Both the position numbers and the translations under genes were made by a program. Shown here one piece after another: positions 20,901 through 32,044 of a DNA stretch of 64,000 bases. Source of the stretch: Antedon mediterranea (lineage: Eukaryota > Echinodermata > Crinoidea > Comatulida > Antedonidae); the NCBI RefSeq assembly GCF_964355755.1, contig NC_092675.1:2452312-2516311 (forward strand), in the 5' to 3' direction. Within the stretch, counting starts at the first letter, position 1. Each line of letters opens with the position of its first letter. A model generated the notes under the pieces. The model was not told where the DNA came from. It saw only the letters and a list, made by a program, of their open reading frames with translations, and did not search any database.

Positions 20901-23665
20901 TATAAATGAAATAGTTTAAAAATGCACACAACTTACACATTATGCTAAATTAATCTTCAGTCCAGGTTTATAAGCACAAATAAATTTAAAGTGTTATGAT
21001 TTAAGTTTTGAACAGTTAAATGGTTCGGGAAGGCATTGAACACAAATGTGACAGAGCTAGTAGACAAGCTGGAAACACATTGAGGTGGTAGCATGTTAAT
21101 ATACTTTCATATGCTGTTTCAAATCCTTCAAAGTTAATATTTATAGTTACTCCATTTTCTTCTACAGGGAAAAACAGTTAGCATTAAACTAAAAAATGAC
21201 AAGTTTCAAGTGAAAACAAGATCCAGTTCTGTGTCACATGCAATTGACTCCTTGGAAGCAATCTATGCCTCTGCTAGTGAACTGCTTAGACTTGAAATCA
21301 TTGCCTGTCACCCTGACCCTTTAAAATTGAGGTTAATGGGTAAGTATGAAATAGTGCAGACTTCTTGAGTGAGTGGTCAAGTGGAACCATAGTCCATAGC
21401 CATAGTATTGGCAAGGGTTCAAGGGTTCAGGACTCATCACTCTATTGGTTCTGTTATCAGATAAGGTCAAGTGCAGACTTCTTGAGTGAGTAGCCAAGTG
21501 GTTAAGACAGTGGAACCATAATCCAAAAAGTGTTGGCAAGGGTTCAAGACTCATTGCTCCCTTTGTTCTGTTCTTCTCGGATAAGGTCTACTGTATATAA
21601 AATGTGTGCACTTTAAAGAACCATTTCTTGTGATTGGTCAAATCACTTACGTTGCATTACGTCCTTGTGTTGCGTTGCTAGTGGGAATCAAGCTTTAGAG
21701 AAGAACCATGATGTGTAACATCTAAGCCCACAAAGCAATGATGTCATTCATTATCTTTTTAAAGATGTACAAAAGAACACAAGGCTTGCAATACAAGACA
21801 TTTGAAAATAAAACGCTTTCTTTTTGACACCCTTATTCAGGGTATACGTCTACTAAAAGAACACTTTCTCATGAAACAAAACAAGGGGAACTACTGTATA
21901 GGCTATGTTTTAGCATTAAGAGGAAACTTTGTTTGGTCCTGAAGGTGTGTTTACTGTACTGTCATGATTTTAGAATAAATTGTATGTTTTCTTTTCTCTT
22001 TCAAAGGTGTGAGAATGTCTTCACTGATTTCTGCCAATGTTGTTCATAGTAAACAAGGAACTCTAATGAATTTCTTTCAAAAGCCAAAAACAACCTCGTC
22101 AAAGTTAGTTAACGGACCTGAGATGCATGATCATAAAGAGACACTCAAAAGCAGTAACATTACCAATTCAAATGATATGAGTAATAATATGACTTTAAAT
22201 TACAATATGTCTAACATTGCTCAAGATAAAAACAGAACTATGTCAGAAGAAGTAACAGAATCACACGAAATTAATAACCATTTGTCAGACATTCCACACA
22301 CTCGGTATATGGACTCCATTCCGGAAGCAGCTACTATAGAGGGCAGGCTCTTCGAATTTGTTTGTCCCATTTGTAACAATGTTCAAATGCATAATGACTT
22401 GAATGAATTTAATAAGCATGTCGATCTGTGTTTGAATGATAAAGAGATAAAGTCAATATTATCAGAACAAGGTAGGATTTATTTATTGTTGTATTTTACA
22501 AAATCATATTTATTTGTGGATTTCAGTAAATACCTGAATAGGCAGGTGGGCTGCCCATTGTACTTGTAATAATTATATTATTAATTATTACACTATATAT
22601 ATACTTGCAATATTTTTATATAATAATAATATATATAATAATTTATATTCCCTACAGATCAGGAAGTGAATAAACAACCAATATCTCCAGTACAATCATC
22701 TAAACGGTAAGTTCTATAAACAATCTGGTATTAAAATAAAAATGAATAATATTAAAAAATAGAAAGTGTGAGATAAATAATCAACCCCACCAAGTTTGGA
22801 ACTTTTTATTTCCCTTCCATAAAGTCTAAATATAAAATTATTCATAAAGTCTAATATAAAATTATATAATTATTATAAATTTATATTAAATTTATGTTTA
22901 TTTGGTACATTTACCATACTCAAACGAAAATGTGTGTGCTCTATCACAGAGCATGGAAACTTTACAGATAGATATTACAGATATGCATTTTGGGCCATTG
23001 ATATAGATATGTCCTATTTATAAGCAAAAACATATTCTGTAAAAAGTGACATTTTTGTAAGAAAGTATACCCCAATAGGTGATAATTAGCCCAAATTAAC
23101 CACTCATGCTTTACTAAACATATAAACAAAAAGCACCCTTCCGGCACAAGTGGAGATTATCCCATGGTAGCGATAATGTATTCGAGTGGGGTGCTCTTAT
23201 GCCTGATTACCTAATGGTCAAACCTAATCAAATCATTTAATATGTATTTAATCAACAGTATAACTATTGATTTTAACAGTGTTTATATAGACACTGATGT
23301 TATTTACTGATATAGCTTCAACAACATTACTATGCATTGTGGGATACTGTATGAATATGACTGTTATTGATTTAAACGTCAGATGTTTGTTTAATATTTG
23401 ACATAGTGACTATTGGCTTGGCACTACTATTGATGCTACTATTAAGCCTATTAACTTATCCATTGTATTTGATTTTTATTTCCAATTCAATTTTTTGACC
23501 CAGAGAAGTTAGGATTAAGCGATTAATCTTTTCTATTTTTATTTATATTTCAGAAACTGTGGGTCAGAAACTTCATCAGCAAAGCGTAGAAAAAATGATG
23601 ATAAAGGAACAATTAAATATTTTTTTCAAAACAATAATTATGGAACTTTTCCGTCACACAAATAG
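14995..23665 (+). CDS. POLK: DNA polymerase kappa, complete, 12 exons
   Basis: Y-family translesion DNA polymerase. Exons: 14995-15085, 15622-15856, 16182-16293, 16653-16805, 18326-18812, 19275-19399, 20107-20273, 20534-20663, 21168-21339, 22007-22471, 22658-22706, 23554-23665. All phases agree, giving 765 codons plus TAG; human POLK is 870. The N-clasp is present ([20 protein letters not shown]). Catalytic palm motif [12 protein letters not shown] carries Asp168 and Asp170; the second, MSLDEAYF, has Asp259-Glu260. Thumb segment [20 protein letters not shown] and little-finger segment [10 protein letters not shown] follow. Residues 574-581 (QGTLMNFF) fit a PIP box for PCNA. Cys677, Cys680, His695 and Cys699 form a UBZ4 ubiquitin-binding zinc finger; human has two, here only one is seen. 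A second PIP-like motif GTIKYFF lies about 12 residues from the C-terminus. Exon 1 ([19 protein letters not shown]) is inferred from phase and its GTTAGT donor; the alternative start is Met at 15612. Confidence 0.93.
16806..16955. mobile_element. MITE family A copy on the POLK intron 4 donor
   Basis: The first intron bases read GTAAAGCTCTGTCTACACTA, so the family-A terminal repeat starts at the second base of the intron and supplies most of the 5' splice site. The core has two AAATATGGTAGTGATATG-type units. The right end is eroded (TTTGATATTGTAGAC). Confidence 0.8.
16989..17106. repeat. 14-bp minisatellite, left part
   Basis: Eight tandem copies of CCTACCTACTGTAT in POLK intron 4. Continuous in register with 17945-18187 before insertion of the element between them. 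Confidence 0.95.
17107..17944. mobile_element. 838-bp TIR element inserted in the minisatellite
   Basis: The ends are an almost perfect inverted repeat of about 40 bp, beginning CAAAGAATATATATCACAAG at the left, with its complement at the right. The flanks show a 7-bp direct duplication ATCCTAC (17100-17106 and 17945-17951). Removing the element and one copy restores the tandem array. The interior has several CCGGGCG motifs and no transposase frame, so this is a non-autonomous cut-and-paste element. A 7-bp duplication does not clearly fit the common superfamilies. Confidence 0.85.
17945..18187. repeat. 14-bp minisatellite, right part
   Basis: About 17 copies of the CCTACCTACTGTAT unit. Since 14 is not a multiple of 3, the long open frame across it has a 42-bp translation period and is not a gene. 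Confidence 0.95.
19483..19782. mobile_element. MITE family C copy with internal insertion
   Basis: Left end TTAAGGCCAATTTACACAGA and right end TCTGTGTAAATTGGCCA. It is longer than its sisters because about 115 bp, starting AGGGGTGGATCCAGTATTA, lies inside. POLK intron 6. Confidence 0.75.
21362..21640 (+). mobile_element. tRNA-derived SINE, broken double copy
   Basis: Two partial heads in tandem, each with an AGTGAGT...AAGTGG start and a GGCAAGGGTTCAAG B-box region. Then comes the body fragment CTCGGATAAGGTC and GTGCACTTTAAAGAACC. It is the same family as 8512-8870 and 44862-45172, in POLK intron 9. Confidence 0.55.
21622..21695. mobile_element. MITE family E fragment
   Basis: Contains TTGTGATTGGTCAAATCACT and the terminal block GCTAGTGGGAATCAAGCTT, seen also at 32352-32428 and 38152-38312. 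Only one end is present. Confidence 0.5.
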
Positions 23666-23944
23666 TTAATTTATTTACACTGAACATTTAAGAGGACCCC
23701 CATTTGACCCGAAGCCAACCCACATACACTTTGCTATAATAATTAATTGTTCTATTACATATTAATGCCTATGTTGGCTTCATTGCAATGCTGGTATTTT
23801 TAAGAATGGCAACAGTAGATTGGAAATTGATTTGTTTCTTGATGATCTCAGTGACGAATGACAATTAATTACAAATTGAAATGGATTACATTATTTGAAT
23901 TGAGATGTTGTTCTATTACATTACGTACGTCAATTTTGTTAATG
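23666..23944. other. POLK 3' flank
   Basis: Probable 3' UTR and downstream DNA. No clear AATAAA was seen just after the stop. A block GGCAACAGTAGATTGGAAAT (about 23807) recurs in diverged form at about 25621 and 32640, so part of this flank is repetitive. Confidence 0.5.
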
Positions 23945-24014
23945 GTAAGCTCTGTCTACACTATTAAACTTGTTTGACAAAAAAAGTATGATGTGCCCAA
24001 ATATGGTAGTGGTT
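23945..24014. mobile_element. MITE family A left-end fragment
   Basis: TAAGCTCTGTCTACACTATT and one AAATATGGTAGTGG unit, then the element stops where the 185-bp satellite begins. Confidence 0.65.
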
Positions 24015-24018
24015 ATAT

Positions 24019-24605
24019 ATATATAGCACTATAAGTTCACATATAGCAATATTAGTGCATATTAACTAAATTTGAAAAGGTCGAAATTTGGGTGATTTTG
24101 AAAAAAAATTCCTGTACTATAGTACAGGAATTTTCTCGAAAAATGACCAAATTTTGACCTTTTTATTTTTCGACATAAAGTGGTTCCATGACATTATAAG
24201 ATGATGATATGGTACTATATGTGCACATATAGCAATATTAGTGCATATTAACTAAATTTGAAAAGGTCGAAATTTGGGTGATTTTGAAAAAAATTCCTGT
24301 ACATAGTACAGGAATTTTCTCGAAAAATGACCAAATTTTGACCTTTTTATTTTTCGACATAAAGTGGTTCCATGACATTATAAGATGATGATATGGTACT
24401 ATATGTGCACATATAGCAATATGAGTGCATATTAACTAAATTTGAAAAGGTCGAAATTTTGGTGATTTTGAAAAAAATTCCTGTACTATAGTACAGGAAT
24501 TTTCTCGAAAAATGACCAAATTTTGACCTTTTTATTTTTCGACATAAAGTGGTTCCATGACATTATAAGATGATGATATGGTACTATACGTGCACATATA
24601 GTAAT
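24019..24605. repeat. 185-bp satellite, three units with long hairpins
   Basis: The block recurs with 185- and 184-bp spacing (centres near 24119, 24304 and 24488). Each unit has a central palindrome CCTGTACTATAGTACAGG (one base lost in unit 2) inside a longer imperfect inverted repeat. In it, AAAAGGTCGAAATTTGG pairs with CCAAATTTTGACCTTTT, about 90 bp in all. Units are nearly identical, suggesting recent amplification or gene conversion. No open frame spans it. Confidence 0.9.
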
Positions 24606-24839
24606 ATTAATGCATATTATCTAGATTTGAAAAATGTCGAAATTGTTAAAACTTTATGTAATCACTTTAACATCCACCCCAAACCAGATGTGTACACTAT
24701 TTAAAACCTTATTAAAATAAGAGTCTAAAAAGTTGCAAGAACTACACCAGGCTGAGGTTTAGATTATTTTACTAAAAGATGATACAAGATCACACTCATT
24801 TCAATTACAATAGCCCCTAAATGTAATACAATATAAACA

Positions 24840-25400
24840 GTGTTTGTTTGTTTGTTTGTTTTATTCGTTTTTCCACACATTTTAAAATTTTAAAAAATGT
24901 TTACAGATTACGAATAAGATAAACACATAACTTAAAAATTACAATAAACATAAAAACATCACAAATGTGCAGATGGAGGTCAAAATAAGTTGCGGACAGT
25001 GAATTTTTATACTAAAGAAATTGAATTAATAATGATTTAATTATTTGAGATTTGTAACGTCACCAATATATTTTTAATTTGATCAATAGGCCTACAATAA
25101 AAAATAATACAAACCGGAAAATCAAACTAAAATAGGATTTTTTCTCTAATATTTCGTAGTACACCTAAAGTTTCACTACGGTATTAACAACTCTTAATCT
25201 AAAACCACAGACGCACTTCCTTGCGTACATGCTCGTAGTAAGAGGGAATTCTCAACATATTACTAGCACTAAAGTGCTTAGGTAAGCCTAGCAACATTCT
25301 CAATGAGTTGCTGTAGCACACCTCCAAAGATTTAATAGTTTTTACAATGTGGTTACACCATAACATCATGTTCTAGACCATACTGCTCACATATTTTAAC
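24840..25400 (-). pseudogene. degenerate LINE reverse-transcriptase fragment
   Basis: Minus-strand translation in pieces gives SLEVCYSNSLRMLLGLPKHF, then SASNMLRIPSYYEHVRKEVR, the conserved C-terminal region of non-LTR RT proteins. Stops and a shift interrupt it. A (GTTT)n run lies near its 3' end at 24842-24860. Confidence 0.65.
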
Positions 25401-26110
25401 CATATGTTTAACCCATATATTATGTGCATGTGTAAGTAAGTAGTAAATATCTTTTTAACCTATGTATTTGAATATCCAAGTATATCACTTTTTAAAGTGG
25501 CAGTGATTCAGTGAATATAGAATTGATTTATTTGTGAGAACATCTCTGAATTATATTTTCAATCTTTTAATACATGTTTTATTAAATATACTCGACCTAG
25601 TGTAAGGGTGTTTTTATGAATGGCAACAGTAGATTCGAAACTAGATTGGTTTCATGATGATTTCGTTGCTCAATCACAATACTGGACCAAGATGACAATG
25701 GACTTCCAATGAAATGATTCGATTCTGTAATGTAAACAAGAATATTGAGTTATATTAATACTACATCTTTTAAAAACGTTTGGGAACTTCCACCGAGAAA
25801 CTAAAGACTAGGCACTCTGGACCCATGGCAGTCACTGTGCAGCGCCTACCACTATAAAGCACTGCGACGTTGGAGTTTATAAAGATGCACTAAAGTCCTT
25901 ATAGATTATCAGAGAATTGTTCAACCACCGGAACACAATGGTCGATATGGTTAAAATAGTGCGGCCTTGTGTTAGGTTGTGGAAATATTGGTAGGAGTAT
26001 GTCCAACACTTGATTTAAGTGATCTAAATACTAAAGATGATATGATGATACATATGATAATGCTGATCAAAGGGGCTATTAATACTTCATTTGTTTAATT
26101 AGTTCGTATT

Positions 26111-28377
26111 TTACATACTAAAGCATATTTCTTGTTCCAAGAGAGACAGAAGGTAATTATCGTTATCGAAACGTTTACTGCTTGGTGATTGCAATTTCGA
26201 TATGTCTTTTGCTGAGAATGTTGCAGGAACCATCTGTTTCACATAGTTGAACAAATCGATCTAAAAAATTAACATGTATATAATATTATCTATAAAAACA
26301 AAGTATATATTAACAATTGACAATACTATTTTATCAACGTCCATACGGTTATCGTGCTTTACACAATCATTTCTACAATAAACGTTGATCACGTGATAAC
26401 AATAAATGACTCGCACGAAAAGATGTCCAGAAGCGATTTTTTCGGTGCATAATTTCATATCACTTTATCGCATTTTATTTTAATTTTAAGCTAAGCTTAA
26501 CAAACTATTTAAGTACATAGACAGAACCAAAACTGTGCCAAGGAATCAGCTGAAACGTCCTAATGCCTCGCATGCGCACAATAGATTGCCATGACGTAAC
26601 TATGGAAAGATACCTATAATAATTTGTATAGACCGGGGATAATATTTAGCTCTAATCATAATTTGTCATGTGATTGATAAAATTCTTACCGCCGAGTCGT
26701 GCGTGAAAGCCAGGTAAATTTTCGTCAAATTGAGCATCTTCATTTGATCCACCAACACCCTGGCGACTAATTGTCGATCAAGACGAGCTAGTTTACAATG
26801 ATCCTTGGTACTATACGAGTCATTAGCTCTGCACCTAAAGAAACATATAATATACTATGAATAATATAACACATATGACAAATGTATCGGTTAAAATTAA
26901 TTTAAAACAAAGCAGAAAGTCATTGACAAAGAGTTTTCAAAAGCTGAAACTAATTATGAGAACTGTCGGCGTTTTCAAATAAGAAAACTCCAGTGACGTC
27001 ATTTATTAGAAATAAAACTTACCAAAAACTCTGATACTCGTCATTGAGTCTCCAGTGAACGGCAAGAAGTCCATCAGCATTCCATAACTGTTTAGATAAT
27101 AATTTCTGATGATCTTGTATCCAAACAGGTCTCCGTAAATGTTTAAATAGCTGGTTATGCAGATCACGCCTTCCACGGAATACGACGGAAGCATCTCCAT
27201 ACGGGTAGATATAACCTAAACATCTATCAAAAACATCCCTGCCAACAATCTTAATTACGGATAAGATATTTTCTAAAATGAATAAATTATCTCCAATAGG
27301 TGGTACAGTTACGTCACTGAACTTCCGTATGAACCACATGTACGTGTTTAGTTGGGCCGCAAAATCTTCTTTCCAGCGACCGGCCACGCCATTCACCATG
27401 GCTGTGACAACATGACCACAGTCGGCTACAAACTGGTGTTCGGTAGAAATCTTAATAAACTTACTAAGTTCCTCTAAATCTATCGTTTCATTCATGGTAT
27501 ATACTTTATTCACAGTTCCAGTTGGATGATCAAAGAATGGACTTGGAACAAGAGTTCGGTTTGTAAGATGGGCAAAAGCAATGGCTGCAGTTAAGGCTTG
27601 TAATTGATTATTCGGTCCTTGATTTCCAGCGAAAAAAGGATAAATATATCTAGGTTTTATTATATTAGTTTTCGATACTTCAATTTGTGGCGAATGCGAA
27701 CGTTGATTTATAGAAAATTTCGTTTGAGTGGATTGATTCTAAATTTAAAAAGAAAAGTAAGAAAGTATATATTTCTGTTAATATAAAAGCAGCTAATAGG
27801 AAAATAAATAAAACTAGCAGGTATACAATTTTCCAATAATGAATAAAAGGGAATTAAAAGGTGCCCCCAGCTGGAACGGCGCTGGTATCGTACGTGCGGT
27901 TTAAAAGGAGATAGAGGAACACATTTTGGCTTAGGGCTATTATATTATAAATAGTCATAAAATGAATAAAATAGTAACAAAATAGTCGTATTGTAAGTTT
28001 GCATACCACGTACCCACAGACCAGAGAAACAAAAGATTTTATGATAGTGGATAATAAATTTGGTTGATAATGCTCTCTGAAAGTATTGTCCCCATCTCCC
28101 CTTTAAAATGGGATGAAAGGTTTGAAGTTCATAAAAGTATAAATGCGAATTGCGGGTTGATTTTAAACTCAAATATTTCAAAAAAATAAATCAATAAGCA
28201 CACTACTAAAGGATTCCTATGCTTCATGTCACACTTGAACGGAAAACGGCGCCGTTTCGTTAAATAAATAAGAAACATCACTATAACACATATAGGCCTA
28301 ATGTTTAACTTTGTCAAGCGCCTTTGAACATTATTTTTATGGATACCGGCGCTATATAAGTCTGATTGATTGATTGA

Positions 28378-28449
<72 letters not shown>

Positions 28450-29388
28450 ATTGATTGATTGATTGATTGGTATACATAATTGAACGGTGCAGTCTTCCGT
28501 TCCGTGAAACGGAACAAGTGTGAATATATAGTTTAAAAGCTTTCTAGTCCACAAATATAGTTAAATATTGATATTAATATTGTAGTCACAGTTTAAAATA
28601 TAATATGCATGATAATATTATTTTTACTAGTAGGCATAATAATCTGTATCTTAATTAATTACCGGAAATGATTAAAAATTCTTTAATTTTAGACAGTTTT
28701 CAAATATTTTTAAATTCACTTAAATCACATGTTTTATATTGACTTTGTTGAATCGACTATTATGTATTTTACCCGTTTATTTTATATTGACACTGTTGAT
28801 TCGTCTATTTGTTTTTTAATATTTTTATATAGTTTATTTTATATAATTGTTGTTACTTTGGGAGAACGGAACCTGAACTCTTGTTATAGTGATTAGGTTC
28901 ACTTTTAGGTTCCTGCCTACTCCCTTAGTTTTTGTGTTTTGTTTTTTTGTAACTGGTTTTTGGCAATAAATAATAATAATAATAATAATAATAATTAATT
29001 TCATTAAAAACGCCTCAAAATGTTCTCAATGGAACATTCTTTTCCCGCGCGGTCTCAAGGTAGGGGATACTCGATCCCCAAATGCTCCAAATTTCGGATC
29101 ACATTGTTTGGCAAATGCTTAAAATTGCGAGAAACATCTAAAATACTGCACAGTAAGGGTCAAGCTTTAATAACCGTATTAAAAAAAAATTGAAACAATT
29201 ATAATTATTATTATAACGTAATTTCAATGATTAAAAGATATACTTACATAACAAATTTGTCTTATTTCGTTCTGCAGAATGTCCTCTTTGTCATTCTGAT
29301 AGATTAACCACTCAAAATATTGGTAATTTGTTGCAAAAACAAAAGCAAGTCCAAATCCAAGTAGAACAACTTTTTTTGTGAAACGCAT
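26111..29388 (-). CDS. O-fucosyltransferase-like type II membrane protein, paralogue 1
   Basis: Four exons: 29388-29248, 27738-27023, 26834-26690, 26260-26111, joining in phase to 383 codons plus TAA. Residues 1-5 are short and basic (MRFTK), followed by a hydrophobic segment at about 6-22. This fits a signal anchor for ER or Golgi with a lumenal C-terminal domain. Residues 85-99 (GNQGPNNQLQALTAA) and then HLTNRTLVPSPFF resemble the N-terminal nucleotide-sugar motif of the GDP-fucose O-fucosyltransferase family. AVHWRLNDEY (His275, Arg277) resembles the second conserved HxR-type motif, and KIYLAFTHDS the C-terminal segment before the last exon. Family placement is from these patterns; acceptor and sugar are not shown. 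It could be a divergent member of unknown activity. The reading frame is intact, and a near-identical tandem paralogue is at 33126-35543. Confidence 0.8.
28229..28523. mobile_element. foldback/TIR insertion with GATT microsatellite, only in unit 1
   Basis: Ends TCACACTTG and CAAGTGTGA are inverted. Subterminal parts contain their own palindromes (AACGGAAAACGGCGCCGTTT at the left; TTCCGTTCCGTGAAACGGAA at the right). Inside is a SINE-like end CCGGCGCTATATAAGTCTGA followed by about 110 bp of (TTGA)n with periodic slips. Unit 2 lacks all of this between matching flanks near 35095. Confidence 0.75.
28655..29000 (+). mobile_element. LINE 3' end, only in unit 1
   Basis: The start encodes FQIFLNSLKSHVLY and a stop, like a LINE C-terminus. 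Then comes a 3' UTR with GTGATTAGGTTCACTTTTAG and a (TAA)n tail. Absent from the matching place in unit 2 near 35150. A related 3' UTR lies at 62700-62890. Confidence 0.65.
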
Positions 29389-30138
29389 TGTTGCCTAGTA
29401 GGCTACTAAATGATTGCAATGCTTTGTATTTTGTATTTGTCAAAAAAACACCGAACGCGATAGGATTGTTAGAAGAATAGTGAACTTGTGAGCGGCGGCG
29501 TTAACACGACTTCGTTGATTTAACTTTTAACTGTCAAAACAACCATTGATCGTAATCCGCGTTGGTGTGTGTTTTTTTTAATAAGGTACGTCGTCAAAAA
29601 TACACTTACCATACGTTTGTAATTTTTAATTTATCAAATTGCGCTTGATGTAACATTTAAATTTTCAGATGATGATTTTAGTCAATAATGTAATATGTTT
29701 TCTAACTATGAAGTTACGGTACCGTAAAGCAAATGTAAGGTGTGTTGTCAATAATAAACTTACCATACGTTTTTAATTGTTTAAACTTAATTTTAATTGA
29801 TCAAATTGCGATTGTTTCAAAATTAGAATGTCCAGATGATGTTTTTCAAGTTACGGAACGGATCATTTAAACTTGCCATAAGTCTCTAGTTGTTTGTTGT
29901 TGAAACTGTGATTGATGTAAAATGAAATACGGATGAAGGATTTTGTTTGTCCTTGCCACGAGATCGTGTCTCTTTTAATGTATTAATCTTACTTTTTTCG
30001 TCATTTTCATCAATGTACAATGAAATACCTTGATAATGGTTTAGTTAATAATATAATATACTGTAGTGTGATCATTTGTTAATGAAAGTACGGTACTGAA
30101 CATGGTCAATGCCATGAGAACGAGTCTCTTATAATGTA

Positions 30139-30318
30139 TTAAGGTCAATTTACACACACGAGCGGTAACGGTAAGCGGAAAACCGCCCTTGTAGAATCTG
30201 TATATATCCTGTGCAGGAACCGCCCGTCCGCTCTGAATTGTGTGTAAATGGTCATAGGAATAACATAGATTCTATATTTTTATTACCGTTACCGCAAGTC
30301 TGTGTAAATTGGCCTTTA
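30139..30318. mobile_element. MITE family C copy
   Basis: Left end TTAAGGTCAATTTACACACA and right end CTGTGTAAATTGGCCTTTAA, with GAGCGGTAACGGTAAGCGG inside. A remnant of the same insertion survives in unit 2 at about 35905-36050, where both ends are damaged. Confidence 0.8.
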
Positions 30319-30723
30319 ATTTTCCTTTTTACGTCAGTGTGATCGATGTTAAATGAAGTAGTGGTTTACAAAGGTAACAACGACAATGTCAACGGGAATG
30401 CAGTGATAATGTTAAACTTTCTCACCAAGAAATATCCTAACAAACACCCATAATAACACAGAAACTGAAAGTTAAATCTCATACCTATTATTGGCTGTTC
30501 TAAGAAAATAATTGTTTAACAATTCAGAGAACTAAACAACAATGATATAAACATGTGGTACAAATGATATGAACATACTGTGCAAATACTATTAAAATAT
30601 AATAATAAACGTAGAAAAATAATCAATAATCAAAATATACCGTATAATTCTAAAATTATTATAGTTTTAAATGTTTCCTTTATTGCACGCCATTCCTGAG
30701 TATATTAGCATACATAAAGTTCG

Positions 30724-30905
30724 GATCGAAGCCCCGATCACCCAAGCCCCGAACCCAAGCCCTAAACCCAAGCCCCGAACCCAAGCCCTGAACCCTGGCC
30801 CCGAACCCACCAAGGCCGGCCCCGAACCCAAGCCCTGAACCCTGGCCCCGAACCCAAGCCCCGAACTCACCCAGGCCCGAACCCAAGCCCCGAACCCTGG
30901 GGTTA
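30724..30905. repeat. GC-rich 12-18 bp repeat tract
   Basis: Imperfect repeats of CCCGAACCCAAGC and CCCTGAACCCTGG. Unit 2 keeps only a contracted version at 36419-36475, so the array has changed length since duplication. Telomere-like hexamers (CCCTAA) are rare within it; it is not a telomere. Confidence 0.85.
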
Positions 30906-31334
30906 GTTAACAAACACCTATACTACACTAAGTAAAATACATAGACGTATATCCATAACCCATACCTCATGATTAAAGGGTAATTTTTGCCACTATAACA
31001 GGTATTCGGTAAGTTCATTTAGATATCCAACTCATAGCTTAGTGGATAATATTAAACAAAAATCCTCATACAAAAAATATGTAATATACAGTAGAACCAC
31101 TATTAAGGGGACATCTTGGGGGCTCAAAACAAAGAATTCACTTGATAGGTGTCCATAGGAGTTGGCCGTAAAACATGAATAGATAAATGGATGCATAGAT
31201 TTTTTGCAATCCATATTATACACAAATTGAAATTGAAAATTAAATTAAAAAACAGTTATAAAAATACACAAATTTCCCCTGCTTGTTTCACAGAAACATC
31301 TCCATTGAATACGGTTTCTACTGTGATACGATAG

Positions 31335-31534
31335 TAAAGCTCTGTCAAACTAGTTTGAAAAAAATAGTGCGAGATGACCAAACATAGTAGTGATATGCCC
31401 AAATATAGTAGTGATATGCCCAAATATAGTAGTGATATGCTCAAATATGGTAGTGATATCCCCAAATATAGTAGTGACATGCTCAAATATGGTAGTGATA
31501 TGACATAAAGTTTGATAGTGTAGACAGAGCTTTA
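31335..31534. mobile_element. MITE family A copy in unit 1
   Basis: The ends TAAAGCTCTGTCAAACTAG and GATAGTGTAGACAGAGCTTT are inverted. The core has about six units of AAATATAGTAGTGATATG, more than the usual two. The matching copy in unit 2 is 36905-37101. Confidence 0.85.
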
Positions 31535-32044
31535 TACTAGTTACAAACAAGATGTTAATATATACAGTTTACACATAGTGTTGTATTGGTGGTGGCGGTA
31601 AAAACTAGTTGAAGATTAACAGTATTCAAATCGTTGAGAGTCGGCTGCTGGGGTTGGGGCTTATTTTGACGAGGGTAGAGGAAGCTCTGTAGTACAGTAG
31701 CAGGTATCAACTTTGGCAACATGGATTAATAATCACACTACTGAATTTGAATCACTTGATCACATGATATTGCTAATTGAATAGGATACAGTGATACACA
31801 CTGCATACAGCCACCATCACACAACATACACTCACCATCACACTTGTTCCCATTCATCCAATTTTTCCAAATTCAAACCGTTGGAAGGACTTTGTGCCAC
31901 ACATGTATAACACGTGACACTGTATCAGGCCATACGCATATGATACATAACTTAATAAATGCGTCATGTGATACATATTTGAAACTCAAACGATATTTGA
32001 CATTTACTTCAACAACAAGCTATCCACACTCATAATCATCATGT

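Noticed and set aside
28314-28517. Open frame rich in Ile-Asn-Gln-Ser
   Set aside because: Translation of the (TTGA)n microsatellite.
30724-30905. Interstitial telomere
   Set aside because: The unit is mostly CCCGAACCCAAGC, not a regular TTAGGG/CCCTAA array.
30667-30913. Gly-rich open frames on the minus strand
   Set aside because: Translation of the imperfect GC-rich tandem tract; the matching place in the second duplication unit is contracted.
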